A stretch of 64,000 nucleotides of DNA from DATARR01 sp036376245 (lineage in GTDB: Bacteria; Acidobacteriota; Thermoanaerobaculia; Multivoradales; UBA5704): contig DASVAS010000069.1 in NCBI GenBank assembly GCA_036376245.1, positions 1 through 64,000 of the forward strand, read 5' to 3'. Below, piece by piece: positions 42,609-50,490 of the stretch. The notes under the pieces are model-generated. The model saw nothing but the letters and a program-made list of their open reading frames with translations, was not told the DNA's origin and ran no database searches. Position 1 is the first letter of the stretch. The number at the start of each line of letters is the position of its first letter. The translations under genes were made by a program, and so were the position numbers.

Positions 42609-43492
42609 GCCGCCGCCTCCTTCCTCGCCCGGTCTCCTTCCAGCGCGGCCAGGTAGGCGTCCTCCAGCGTGGGCGTCACCGGAGCGGCGCCCGGCGGCGG
42701 GACGTCCGAGACCACGCGGGCGTGGACGCCGTCGGCGCGGCGGAAGGTGCCGCTGATCTTCCAGCGCTCGCGGGCGGCGGCCAGCTCGGAGCTGGGGATC
42801 ACCCACTCCCAGACGCGCCCCTCGGCCCGGCGCAGCAGGTCCTCGGGCTCGGCGTGGGCGAGGAGACGGCCGTGATCCACCAGGGCGATGCCGGTCGCGA
42901 CCGCCTCGACGTCCGAGACGATGTGGGTCGAAAGGATGACGATGCGCTCGCCGCCGAGGTCCGAGAGCAGGTTGCGGAAGCGCACCCGCTCCTCCGGGTC
43001 GAGGCCGACGGTGGGCTCGTCCACGATCAGGAGCTGGGGATCGTTGAGCAGCGCCTGGGCGATGCCGATGCGCTGCCGCATGCCGCCCGAATAGCCGCCG
43101 AGCGGCCTCTTGCGGGCCTCGGCCAGGTTGACGAGGACGAGCAGCTCCTCGATCCGCCGCCGCGCCGCCCGGCCGTCCAGCCCCTTGACGGCGGCCATGT
43201 ACTCCAGGAACTCGACGGCGTTCAGGTTCGGGTAGACGCCGAAGTCCTGGGGCAGGTATCCGAGCACGGCCCGCAGGCCGTCCGGCGAGCGCACGATGTC
43301 CGTGCCGTTCCACAGGACCCGTCCCTCGGTGGGCCGGGTGATGGTGGCCAGGATGCGCATCAGGGTCGACTTCCCGGCGCCGTTCGGGCCCAGCAGGCCC
43401 AGCACGCCGGGTCCCAGCTCCAGGGTGAAGTCGCGCAACCCCCAGAAGTCGCCCTTGTATCTCTTTCCAACGCCTTCTATGGTCAGCCGCAT
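42605..43492 (-). CDS. ABC transporter ATP-binding protein
   Basis: The 295-residue ATPase has Walker A GPNGAGKS, Q-loop YLPQDFGVYP, signature YSGGMRQRIGIAQALL, Walker B LLIVDEPTVGLD and H-loop STHIVSD. All are intact. Together with the downstream ABC-2 permease it forms an exporter. The C-terminal 70 residues are an accessory domain with a variable Pro-rich loop. The start overlaps nothing upstream; the divergent histidine kinase gene begins 124 bp away. ATG 43492 is preceded by GGAGA. Confidence 0.93.
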   Translation of the reverse strand: MRLTIEGVGKRYKGDFWGLRDFTLELGPGVLGLLGPNGAGKSTLMRILATITRPTEGRVLWNGTDIVRSPDGLRAVLGYLPQDFGVYPNLNAVEFLEYMAAVKGLDGRAARRRIEELLVLVNLAEARKRPLGGYSGGMRQRIGIAQALLNDPQLLIVDEPTVGLDPEERVRFRNLLSDLGGERIVILSTHIVSDVEAVATGIALVDHGRLLAHAEPEDLLRRAEGRVWEWVIPSSELAAARERWKISGTFRRADGVHARVVSDVPPPGAAPVTPTLEDAYLAALEGDRARKEAAA

Positions 43493-43615
43493 GGCGGATC
43501 TCCTCTCCAGTCTGGAGTGTGGTACGCCGTGAGGCGGCGGAAGTTACGGTGCCGGGCAGAGTCCCCCTTGTCGGGGGGGCGGCGCACCCTTATGAGAGGA
43601 AAACATGAGAGGACA

Positions 43616-45502
43616 ATGAGAGTCGGGCTCAATCTGCGGGTGAGCCTCATCGTCGCTCCCCTGGTGGTGGCGATGCTCGCTCTCGCCCTGGCGCTGATCG
43701 GTTCGTACCTGAGCCTGCGCTCCGCGCTGCACGACGTCCACCGGGAGATCGCCTTTCTCCTCCACCTGTCCAGGCTCGACATCCTGGCGGTCCGCCAGTC
43801 GGCCGAGTCCTTCGACGCGGCCTTCCACGGCGAGGACGGCGGCGGCCTGCGGGAGATCGAGTCCGAGGCCCGGGCGGCGCTCGATGCGCTCGCGGGCTGG
43901 GACTACCCGCCGCCACGCTCCGAGTTGCTGAAGCGCATCGGGCGGACCTACGCGCGCCAGGCGGAGGCGGACGAGCGGGAGGCCGAGCTTCTTGCCCTGG
44001 TCGACGCGGCGCAGATCGAGGGCAGCCTCGCCCTCAGGAAGGCGCTCGACAGACTGCTCGCCAGCTCGTCCCGCCTGTCCCTGGTGTCGCCACCCGCGAG
44101 GCTGGCCTCCGACGTCCAGAGCCTCCGCGCCGAGGCGGCCGAGGCCATCTCGGTGGCGAGGCTCGCCAGCCGCGCGCAGCGGCTGGTGGGCGAGGCCGGG
44201 GGCTTCGCCCACTTCGGAGGACCGCGGGAGAATCTGGTGGTCGCCGAGAAAAGGTTCGATCGCGCCTACACGATCTGGGAGGCCCAGGTGCGCGCCAGGG
44301 GCGGCGGGGCGGGGGCGAGCGAGCGGGATTTCCACGCCGGCTACTGCACCCTGAAGGTGGCCGTCGACGAGCTCGCCGGACTGGATCCCGGGAAGGATCG
44401 GGACGAGATGATCCGCATCTACGAATCCCAGCTCGGGCCCCTCAGGAACGAGACCCTGCCCCGGGTCCTGACGGCCGCCTTCGAGGCCCGGGACGCCCGG
44501 ATCTCGGCCCTCGTCGATTCCATCGGGAGACGCTCGCGCCTCGCGGGGATCGCGATCGGCGCCGTCGCCGTGCTCGCCCTGGCGCTGGCCCTTCTGTGCC
44601 CGTGGCTGATCTCGCGGTGGATCGTGCGGCCGGTGCACGACTTGACGCGGGCGGCGCGGGAGCTGGGAGCCGGCCTGGGATCGCGGCCGGTCGCGGTGCA
44701 CACCCGCGGCGAGCTCGGCGAGCTCGCCGCGACGTTCAACCAGATGGCCCAGCAGTTGGAGGAGCGCACCCGCGAGCTCGAAGCCGAGCGGGCCCGCGAG
44801 CGGCTGCGTCACGCGGAACGGCTGGCTTCCGTGGGAACCCTGGCCTCGGGCATCGCGCACCAGATCAACAACCCGCTGAACAACATCCTGCTCACCGCCG
44901 AGCACGCGCTCGGCGAGCAGGGTGCGGAGGCGCCGCGGTTGTGGCGCGAGGCTCTGATCGCCAGCGCCGAGGAAGCCCGGCGGTGCGAGCGGATCGTCCG
45001 CAGCCTGGTCGCCTTCGCGCGCGGCGAGCCCGGCCATATGGGGCCGGAGGACGCCAACCGGGTGCTCGCGCGCGCCCGCGATCTGACCGCGGCCTGCGCG
45101 GCGCAGCACCGGGCCACCGTCGAGCTGCAACTGAGCGAGGCCGCGGTGCCGATCCGGGCAAGCCCGATCGCGCTCGAGCAGGCGCTGGTCAACATCATCC
45201 AGAACGCCATCGAGTCGCGGCCGGAGGCGCGGGTCCGACTGCGGACCGAGCGCCGCGGCGAGACCGTCCGCATCACCGTGCGCGACGACGGCCGCGGCGT
45301 GGACAGCGAGACGATCCGCCACCTCTTCGATCCCTTCTTCACCACCCGCGCCGCCGAAGGCGGCACCGGCCTCGGGCTGTCGGTGGCGCATCGCATCATC
45401 GCCGACCACCACGGCACGATCCACGTCGACAGCCGGCCCGGGGAAGGGACGCTGGTCAGCGTCGATCTGCCGCTGGCTCCCGCGGGGGAGGCACGCCGAT
45501 GA
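43616..45502 (+). CDS. Sensor histidine kinase with periplasmic helical sensor and HAMP
   Basis: The 628-residue kinase has membrane segments at about 10-35 and 300-325, which enclose a roughly 260-residue helical sensor domain. A HAMP segment (RPVHDLTRAARELGAGLGSR) and a coiled coil follow. The H-box is ASGIAHQINNPLNNILLTAE (His415), then N-box NIIQNAIESRP, DDGRGVD and GGTGLGLSVAHRII. The IAHQINNPLN form is typical of kinases paired with NtrC-type regulators. The partner is the convergent gene at 45456-46967, whose 3' end overlaps this one by 47 bp. A start at 43592 is also possible; 43616 has GAGAGGA ahead. The ligand may be a metal, judging from the neighbouring genes. Confidence 0.9.
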   Translation: MRVGLNLRVSLIVAPLVVAMLALALALIGSYLSLRSALHDVHREIAFLLHLSRLDILAVRQSAESFDAAFHGEDGGGLREIESEARAALDALAGWDYPPPRSELLKRIGRTYARQAEADEREAELLALVDAAQIEGSLALRKALDRLLASSSRLSLVSPPARLASDVQSLRAEAAEAISVARLASRAQRLVGEAGGFAHFGGPRENLVVAEKRFDRAYTIWEAQVRARGGGAGASERDFHAGYCTLKVAVDELAGLDPGKDRDEMIRIYESQLGPLRNETLPRVLTAAFEARDARISALVDSIGRRSRLAGIAIGAVAVLALALALLCPWLISRWIVRPVHDLTRAARELGAGLGSRPVAVHTRGELGELAATFNQMAQQLEERTRELEAERARERLRHAERLASVGTLASGIAHQINNPLNNILLTAEHALGEQGAEAPRLWREALIASAEEARRCERIVRSLVAFARGEPGHMGPEDANRVLARARDLTAACAAQHRATVELQLSEAAVPIRASPIALEQALVNIIQNAIESRPEARVRLRTERRGETVRITVRDDGRGVDSETIRHLFDPFFTTRAAEGGTGLGLSVAHRIIADHHGTIHVDSRPGEGTLVSVDLPLAPAGEARR

Positions 45503-46967
45503 CCGGGTCCGGCTCCGCGTCGTCGCGACGCGCGAGGTGGCTCCCGTAATCGCGGAGGCGATAGTAGATCTTGCTCTTCGAGATGCCGAGCATGGCGGCC
45601 GCCTCGGTGGCCCGGCCCCCCATCGCCATCACGGACTTGAGGATGGCCGCCCGCTCGATTTCGGCGAGCGTGCTGCCGGGGATCATCACCTCCAGCGGGT
45701 CGCAGGAGGCTTGCGCCACGGTCTCCGGCAGGTCCTCCGGCATCACCAGGCGCCCTCGCGCCATGATGGTGGCGTGCTCGACGGCGTGCTCCAGCTCGCG
45801 CACGTTGCCCGGCCAGTTGTAGCGGAGCAGGCGCTGCAGGGCCTCGTGCGAGAACCCTTCGAGCCGCCGCTCGTTCTCGGCGGCGAAGCGCGCCAGGAAG
45901 GTCGCCGCCAGCACCGGGATGTCGCTGCGCCGGACCCGCAGCGGCGGCAGGTCGACCCGGAAGACGTTCAGGCGGTAGAAGAGGTCCTCGCGGAAGCGGC
46001 CCGCCGCCACCTCCGTCCGCAGGTCCTTGTTGGTGGCCGCCACCAGGCGCACGTCGACGGAGAGCGTCTGGCTCCCGCCGACGCGCTCGAACCTGCGGGT
46101 CTGGAGAAAGTTCAACAGCTTGACCTGCGTGGAGAGGGGGTAGGAGCTGATCTCGTCGAGGAACAGCGTCCCTCCCGCCGCGCGCTTGAACCGCCCTTCG
46201 TGGCGGGAGATGGCGCCGGTGAAGGCGCCCCGCTCGTGCCCGAACAGCTCCGACTCCAGGAGCGACTCGGAGAGCGCCGCGCAGGACAGCTCCACGAAGG
46301 GGCCGTCGGCGCGTCCGCTCAGGCGGTGAATCGTCTCCGCCAGCAGCCCCTTGCCGGTGCCGCTCTCGCCGGTCAAGAGGACGGTGGCCCGGCTGGGGGC
46401 GACCTGCTCCACCCGGTTGAGGAGGGCCTGCATCGACGGGTGATCGCCCACCACGCCCAGCGCGGCCGCCGCCCCGGCAGCGCTCGGCTGCTGGGCGCGG
46501 GTCTCCTCCAGGAGGACGGCCCGCTGCATCGAGCTGTGCAGGGAGCGGCAGAGCGCCTGGCTGTCGAGCGGCTTCTCGAGGAAGTCGTCGGCGCCCAGCT
46601 TCATGGCGGCGACGGCGACGTCCACCGACGCGAAGCCCGTCATGACGATGATCCGCGTCCCCGGCGCGGCGGCCCGCACACTCTCCAGGAACGCCAGACC
46701 GTCGAGGCCCGGCATCCGCAGGTCGGCGAGGACGACCTGCGGCCGGAACTCGCCGAGCAGCTCGAGGCCCCGGAAGGCGTTGCCCGCCGTGACGACCTCG
46801 TAGCCCCGCTGGCGCAGCAGCCCCTGCAGCGCGGAGCAGGCCCGCGGCTCATCGTCCACGACGAGGACTCGCCCGGGAGCCGGCCTGGCGTCCAGCCCTT
46901 CCGGCCCCGGCGAGGCGGTCGTAGCTATGGCTCCCGCGCCGGGAGCGCCGATCGACTCCATGGCCAT
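45456..46967 (-). CDS. NtrC-family sigma-54-dependent response regulator
   Basis: The 503-residue regulator has a receiver domain with acidic pocket VLVVDDEP, phospho-acceptor Asp82 (VVLADLRMPG) and KP at 132-133. The AAA+ domain has Walker A GESGTGKG (200-207), the sigma-54 contact loop GAFTGA (247-252), Walker B GGTLFLDEIS and the R-finger region FREDLFYRLNVF. The C-terminal Fis-type HTH is ATEAAAMLGISKSKIYYRL. It should activate sigma-54 promoters. Three perfect sigma-54 promoters with shared upstream dyads lie within 9 kb (47215, 53063, 55965) and are its most likely targets. It is divergent from the small secreted gene that has the first of these promoters. Confidence 0.93.
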   Translation of the reverse strand: MAMESIGAPGAGAIATTASPGPEGLDARPAPGRVLVVDDEPRACSALQGLLRQRGYEVVTAGNAFRGLELLGEFRPQVVLADLRMPGLDGLAFLESVRAAAPGTRIIVMTGFASVDVAVAAMKLGADDFLEKPLDSQALCRSLHSSMQRAVLLEETRAQQPSAAGAAAALGVVGDHPSMQALLNRVEQVAPSRATVLLTGESGTGKGLLAETIHRLSGRADGPFVELSCAALSESLLESELFGHERGAFTGAISRHEGRFKRAAGGTLFLDEISSYPLSTQVKLLNFLQTRRFERVGGSQTLSVDVRLVAATNKDLRTEVAAGRFREDLFYRLNVFRVDLPPLRVRRSDIPVLAATFLARFAAENERRLEGFSHEALQRLLRYNWPGNVRELEHAVEHATIMARGRLVMPEDLPETVAQASCDPLEVMIPGSTLAEIERAAILKSVMAMGGRATEAAAMLGISKSKIYYRLRDYGSHLARRDDAEPDPVIGVPPPREPAADRR

Positions 46968-47115
46968 GCAGGTTTTCCCCCCTCCAGGTCGAACCGCGGC
47001 GATGGACCGCGTCCATGCGACGTCATCAAGAGAAACAATGCTCTAAGAAAAAGGGTGCAGCCTCCGCGTCGAACCGTGACGGTCGCGCGCGGGAGGGTGG
47101 CGGGGCGCCTCGCCG

Positions 47116-47158
47116 TCCAAACTTTGGAAAGTGCCGGGAAGCGGGTGCAGGATTTGGT
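47116..47158 (+). promoter_or_regulatory. Paired upstream activator sites (gene at 47268)
   Basis: TCCAAACTTTGGA (47116-47128) is a perfect dyad, and TGCAGGATTTGGT (47146-47158) is a related site with centres 30 bp apart. Both lie 60-115 bp before the sigma-54 -12 element. Related 13-mers occur in pairs before both multicopper oxidase genes. They probably bind the NtrC-type regulator encoded next door. Confidence 0.65.
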
Positions 47159-47214
47159 CGGCGTGTCGTCCTCCGGCCCCCCGCCGCCCGCTGGAGGACG
47201 CCTCGCGGGCCCTC

Positions 47215-47230
47215 TGGCACCGGGCTTGCT
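47215..47230 (+). promoter_or_regulatory. Sigma-54 promoter of the gene at 47268
   Basis: TGGCAC-CGGGC-TTGCT is an exact match to the -24/-12 consensus with correct spacing. Transcription should start near 47242, about 26 bases before the ATG. Confidence 0.85.
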
Positions 47231-47267
47231 CCCCAGCATCCGCTCTTGGATTCACAAGGAGAACCGC

Positions 47268-47813
47268 ATGATCCAACGGCTTTCCGGCTCGCTCTTCCTG
47301 TTCCTGCTGGTCGCGCTCCCGGCCGCCCCTGGCCACGCTCAAGCGGGCGGTTCCATCGACCTCTTTAAAGATCTTGATTCAATACGTCTTACGACCACCA
47401 TCGGCGGTCCCCTGGATCAGCAGGGAAGCACGGACCCTCGACTGTTCGTCAACGAGCTGAAGCGTTTCAACCGCTTCCAGCAGGACCTGACGGATGCTCT
47501 CGTCGCGAAGCTCGGGTCGTGCGGCCTCTTCGTGGATCAGGCAGTGCAGGACGAGCTTTCGGTCGAGGTGTTCGGGCGTCTCGAGAAGCTCGAGCAATGT
47601 ACGCCGCGGTACGTCTACATGATCCAGGCCAAGGTCCTCAACTCGAAGCTGAAGGCGGGCCGGGCGAAGGTCGAGCCTGTCTCCCTTCGCCCGGTCATCG
47701 GCATCGCCGACGAGGCCGGCCTGGAGCGCGCCTTGATCGAGGCCGCCGTCGCGACGGTCGCCGCCGAGCTTCGGTACTGCCACAAGCCCGCGCCGAAGAA
47801 CGGCGGCGGATAA
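47268..47813 (+). CDS. Small secreted protein under sigma-54 control
   Basis: The 181-residue product has a signal peptide (RLSGSLFLFLLVALPAAPGHAQ). The mature part contains IDLFKDLDSIRLTTTIGGPL, KLGSCGLFVDQ, LEQCTPRYVYMIQAKVLN and a C-terminal ELRYCHKPAPKNGGG with three Cys in all. It is not recognised. ATG 47268 has AAGGAGA six bases upstream. The perfect sigma-54 promoter and activator sites, shared with the multicopper oxidases, tie it to the same stimulus. The gene is convergent with the WD40 gene (stop codons three bases apart). Confidence 0.75.
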   Translation: MIQRLSGSLFLFLLVALPAAPGHAQAGGSIDLFKDLDSIRLTTTIGGPLDQQGSTDPRLFVNELKRFNRFQQDLTDALVAKLGSCGLFVDQAVQDELSVEVFGRLEKLEQCTPRYVYMIQAKVLNSKLKAGRAKVEPVSLRPVIGIADEAGLERALIEAAVATVAAELRYCHKPAPKNGGG

Positions 47814-47816
47814 GGA

Positions 47817-50342
47817 TCACCGCCGCTCGGACGCCGCCATCGCCTCCACCATCCAGGTCATGGGGTCCTTGCCCGGCGGACGCGGCTGGTCGAGCATCCA
47901 GTACTTGCGGCGCTGAGAGAACCGGAAGTCGCCGACCGGCACGAGGAACAGCGGGCGTGGCTCGGGCTTCAGCTCAAGATCGTCGAGCCGGTAGTCCAGC
48001 AGGTAGAGCGAGGCCTGATAGAGGCTCTCGACGGCCGGAGCCTGCTCGAAGTACGCGCGCCGGTCCGCGCCGGCGTTCTCCTCGCCGGAAGCGACATCCC
48101 AGAGACGGATGCTCCGGTCGTCCGCGCCCGAGGCCAGACGGGTTCCGTCGGGGCTGAACGCCACCGTCCGGATGCGGTCCCGATGGCCCTGGAGGCGGAT
48201 GATCTCCTTGCCGGAGGCGATGTCCCAGAGGCGGATGCTGCGGTCCTCCGAGGCCGCGGCCACACGCCGGCCGTCGGGGCTGAACGCCACGCTCCAGAAC
48301 GGAAACGCCCCCTCGTTCTGAAAGCGGGCGGTCTCCTTCCCCGTGGCGACATCCCAGAGGCGGACGGTCCGGTCTTCCGAAGCCGACGCGATGCGGGTGC
48401 CGTCGGGACTGAACGCCACGCTCAGGACCCGCTGCTCATGGCCCTGGAGGCGGGTGATCTGCTCACGCGAGGCGACATCCCAGAGCGTGATGCCCGCATC
48501 GGGCGCCGCCGCGGCCAGGCGGCGGCCGTCGGGGGAGAACGCCACGCTGAAGAACCCGGCCGCCTCTTGGATGAACAGCTCTTCCGTCTGCTCGAAATCG
48601 CGGGATCCAGCCGGAGCGCCCTGACCGCCGCCGCCGTGATTGTGGCCCCCGGGACCGGCGCCGCCACCCGGACCGCGGCCCCCGCCGGGTCCCTGGCCGG
48701 CGCCACGCCTGCTGGGGCCCAGGAGCTCGGCGACCTGCTTGCCGGCGGCGGCGTCCCACACGCGGACCGTCTTGTCGGACGAGCCGGAGGCCAGGTACTT
48801 GCCGTCGGAGCTGAACGCCACGCTCCAGATCCGTTCCTTATGGCCTACGAGGCGGGCGACCTCCACGCCCGTGTTGAGGTCCCAGAGCCGGACGCTCCGG
48901 TCGTCCGAGCCCGACACCAGGCGGGTGCCGTCGGGAGAAAACGCCACGCTCCTCACTCTCCCGGTATGGCCATGGAGGCGGGTGAGCTCTTCGCCCGCGG
49001 TGACGTCCCACAGGCGGATGCTCAGATCGTCCGAGGAGGAGGCCAGGCGCTTGCCGTCGGGGGAAAACGCCACGCTCCACACCCGTTCCGGATGGCCCGG
49101 GACGCGGGCGAGCTCCTTGCGCGCGGTGAGGTCCCACAGACGAATGCTGCGATCGTCCGAGCCGGAGACCAGGCGCTTGCCGTCGGGGGAAAACGCCACG
49201 CTTCGCACCAGCGCCGCATGGCCGTCGAAGCGCAAAAGCTCCTTGCCCGAGGGGACCTCCCACAGCCGGATGCTGCGATCCGCCGAGCCCGAGGCAAGGC
49301 GGGTGCCGTCCGGGGAAAACGCCACGCTCCAGACCCGGGCTTGATGGCCCTCGAGACGGGCGACCTCCGCCCCCGAGGGGATGTCCCACAGCCGGAGGCT
49401 CATATCCTCCGCGCCCGCGGCCAGGCGGCGGCCGTCCGGGCTGAACGCCAGAGTCCAGACCCGGGGCCCGGCGGGTTTTTGCAGCAGGCGGGTGGTCTCC
49501 TGGCCCGCGGCGACGTCCCAGAGGCGAACGGTCTTGTCGGGCGAGCTCGAGGCCAGGCGGGAGCCGTCCGGACTGAGCGCCACGCTCACGACGCTCCCGT
49601 CATGGCCTTCCAAGCGGGCGACCTCGGATCCCGAGGCGAACTGCCAGACGTAGATGACCTTGTCCATCGAGCCCGCGGCCAGGTACTGGCCGTCGGCGCT
49701 GAACGCGAGGCAGAGGACGCTCCCCCCGATGCCGCGGAAGCGGGTGAGCTGCTCGCCGGAGCTGATGTCCCACAGGCGGACGCTCTTGTCGTCCGAGCCT
49801 GAGGCCAGGCGGGTGCCGTCAGGACTGAACACCACCGTCGAGACCCGGGCGTCGTGGCCCACGAGACGGGCGACCTCCTGGCCCGAGGCGAGGTCCCACA
49901 GGCGGATCCGTCCATCGTCCGAGGCCGAGGCCAGGAGGCGGCCGTCGGGGCTGTACGCCACGCTCCGCACGGAGCTCAGGGCCTCCGGCGAGCGCCAGAC
50001 CTCGCGAAAGACGCCGGCGGCGATCTCCGGCGGCGGCAGGTTCTCCACGGAGACCGGGCGCCGCTGCGCACTTTCGAGGTCCCGGTGCAGAGCCGCCAGC
50101 GTGTAGAGCCAGGCTTGCCGGGAGCTCTCCTGCGAGCCACCGTTCGAGGCGGCGCGCAACGCTTCTACCGCTTTCGTCGCGAGCACCTGGGACCGGTCGT
50201 TTTTGGCGGTCTGGGTGCTGGGATTGTTGGTGCCCTCCTCCGGGGCCGCCGCCCGCGCGATGGCGCCGAGGCTGAAGAGGAAGACGACGAGGATGCCGCC
50301 GAGGATGGCGAGGCTCGAAATGCCGGATCGCCGCTGGGTCAT
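47817..50342 (-). CDS. Secreted or anchored protein with 14 WD40 repeats
   Basis: The 841-residue product has an N-terminal membrane/signal segment (ISSLAILGGILVVFLFSLGAIARA). About 85 residues follow, then fourteen WD40 repeats of 42 residues with the form VWSVAFSPDGxRLASGSxDxSIRLWD, enough for two seven-blade propellers. A Gly-rich linker with GGGRGPGGGAGPGGHNHGGG separates repeats 10 and 11. The C-terminal 90 residues are unique. It probably is a protein-binding scaffold facing the periplasm. AAAGGAG lies before ATG 50342. No sigma-54 promoter was seen before it, although it lies between two genes that have one. Confidence 0.88.
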   Translation of the reverse strand: MTQRRSGISSLAILGGILVVFLFSLGAIARAAAPEEGTNNPSTQTAKNDRSQVLATKAVEALRAASNGGSQESSRQAWLYTLAALHRDLESAQRRPVSVENLPPPEIAAGVFREVWRSPEALSSVRSVAYSPDGRLLASASDDGRIRLWDLASGQEVARLVGHDARVSTVVFSPDGTRLASGSDDKSVRLWDISSGEQLTRFRGIGGSVLCLAFSADGQYLAAGSMDKVIYVWQFASGSEVARLEGHDGSVVSVALSPDGSRLASSSPDKTVRLWDVAAGQETTRLLQKPAGPRVWTLAFSPDGRRLAAGAEDMSLRLWDIPSGAEVARLEGHQARVWSVAFSPDGTRLASGSADRSIRLWEVPSGKELLRFDGHAALVRSVAFSPDGKRLVSGSDDRSIRLWDLTARKELARVPGHPERVWSVAFSPDGKRLASSSDDLSIRLWDVTAGEELTRLHGHTGRVRSVAFSPDGTRLVSGSDDRSVRLWDLNTGVEVARLVGHKERIWSVAFSSDGKYLASGSSDKTVRVWDAAAGKQVAELLGPSRRGAGQGPGGGRGPGGGAGPGGHNHGGGGQGAPAGSRDFEQTEELFIQEAAGFFSVAFSPDGRRLAAAAPDAGITLWDVASREQITRLQGHEQRVLSVAFSPDGTRIASASEDRTVRLWDVATGKETARFQNEGAFPFWSVAFSPDGRRVAAASEDRSIRLWDIASGKEIIRLQGHRDRIRTVAFSPDGTRLASGADDRSIRLWDVASGEENAGADRRAYFEQAPAVESLYQASLYLLDYRLDDLELKPEPRPLFLVPVGDFRFSQRRKYWMLDQPRPPGKDPMTWMVEAMAASERR

Positions 50343-50417
50343 GGCGCTACTCCTTTGCAGCCGGTTTCACGGATCGGATTGTCCGTGGATTCTACCTCAA
50401 GGTGGGCTGAGCAAGCA

Positions 50418-50445
50418 GGAGGGCGGCCCTCTCGGACCGCCCTCC
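50418..50445 (-). terminator. Terminator-like hairpin after multicopper oxidase 1
   Basis: GGAGGGCGG (50418-50426) pairs with CCGCCCTCC (50437-50445). It lies 46 nt past the stop of the minus-strand oxidase gene. An almost identical hairpin follows oxidase 2, so the 3' regions were duplicated too. Confidence 0.6.
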
Positions 50446-50490
50446 GAAGCCTTCGCCGCCGCCGGTCAGGCGGTGGGTGCCATCCCTGGC

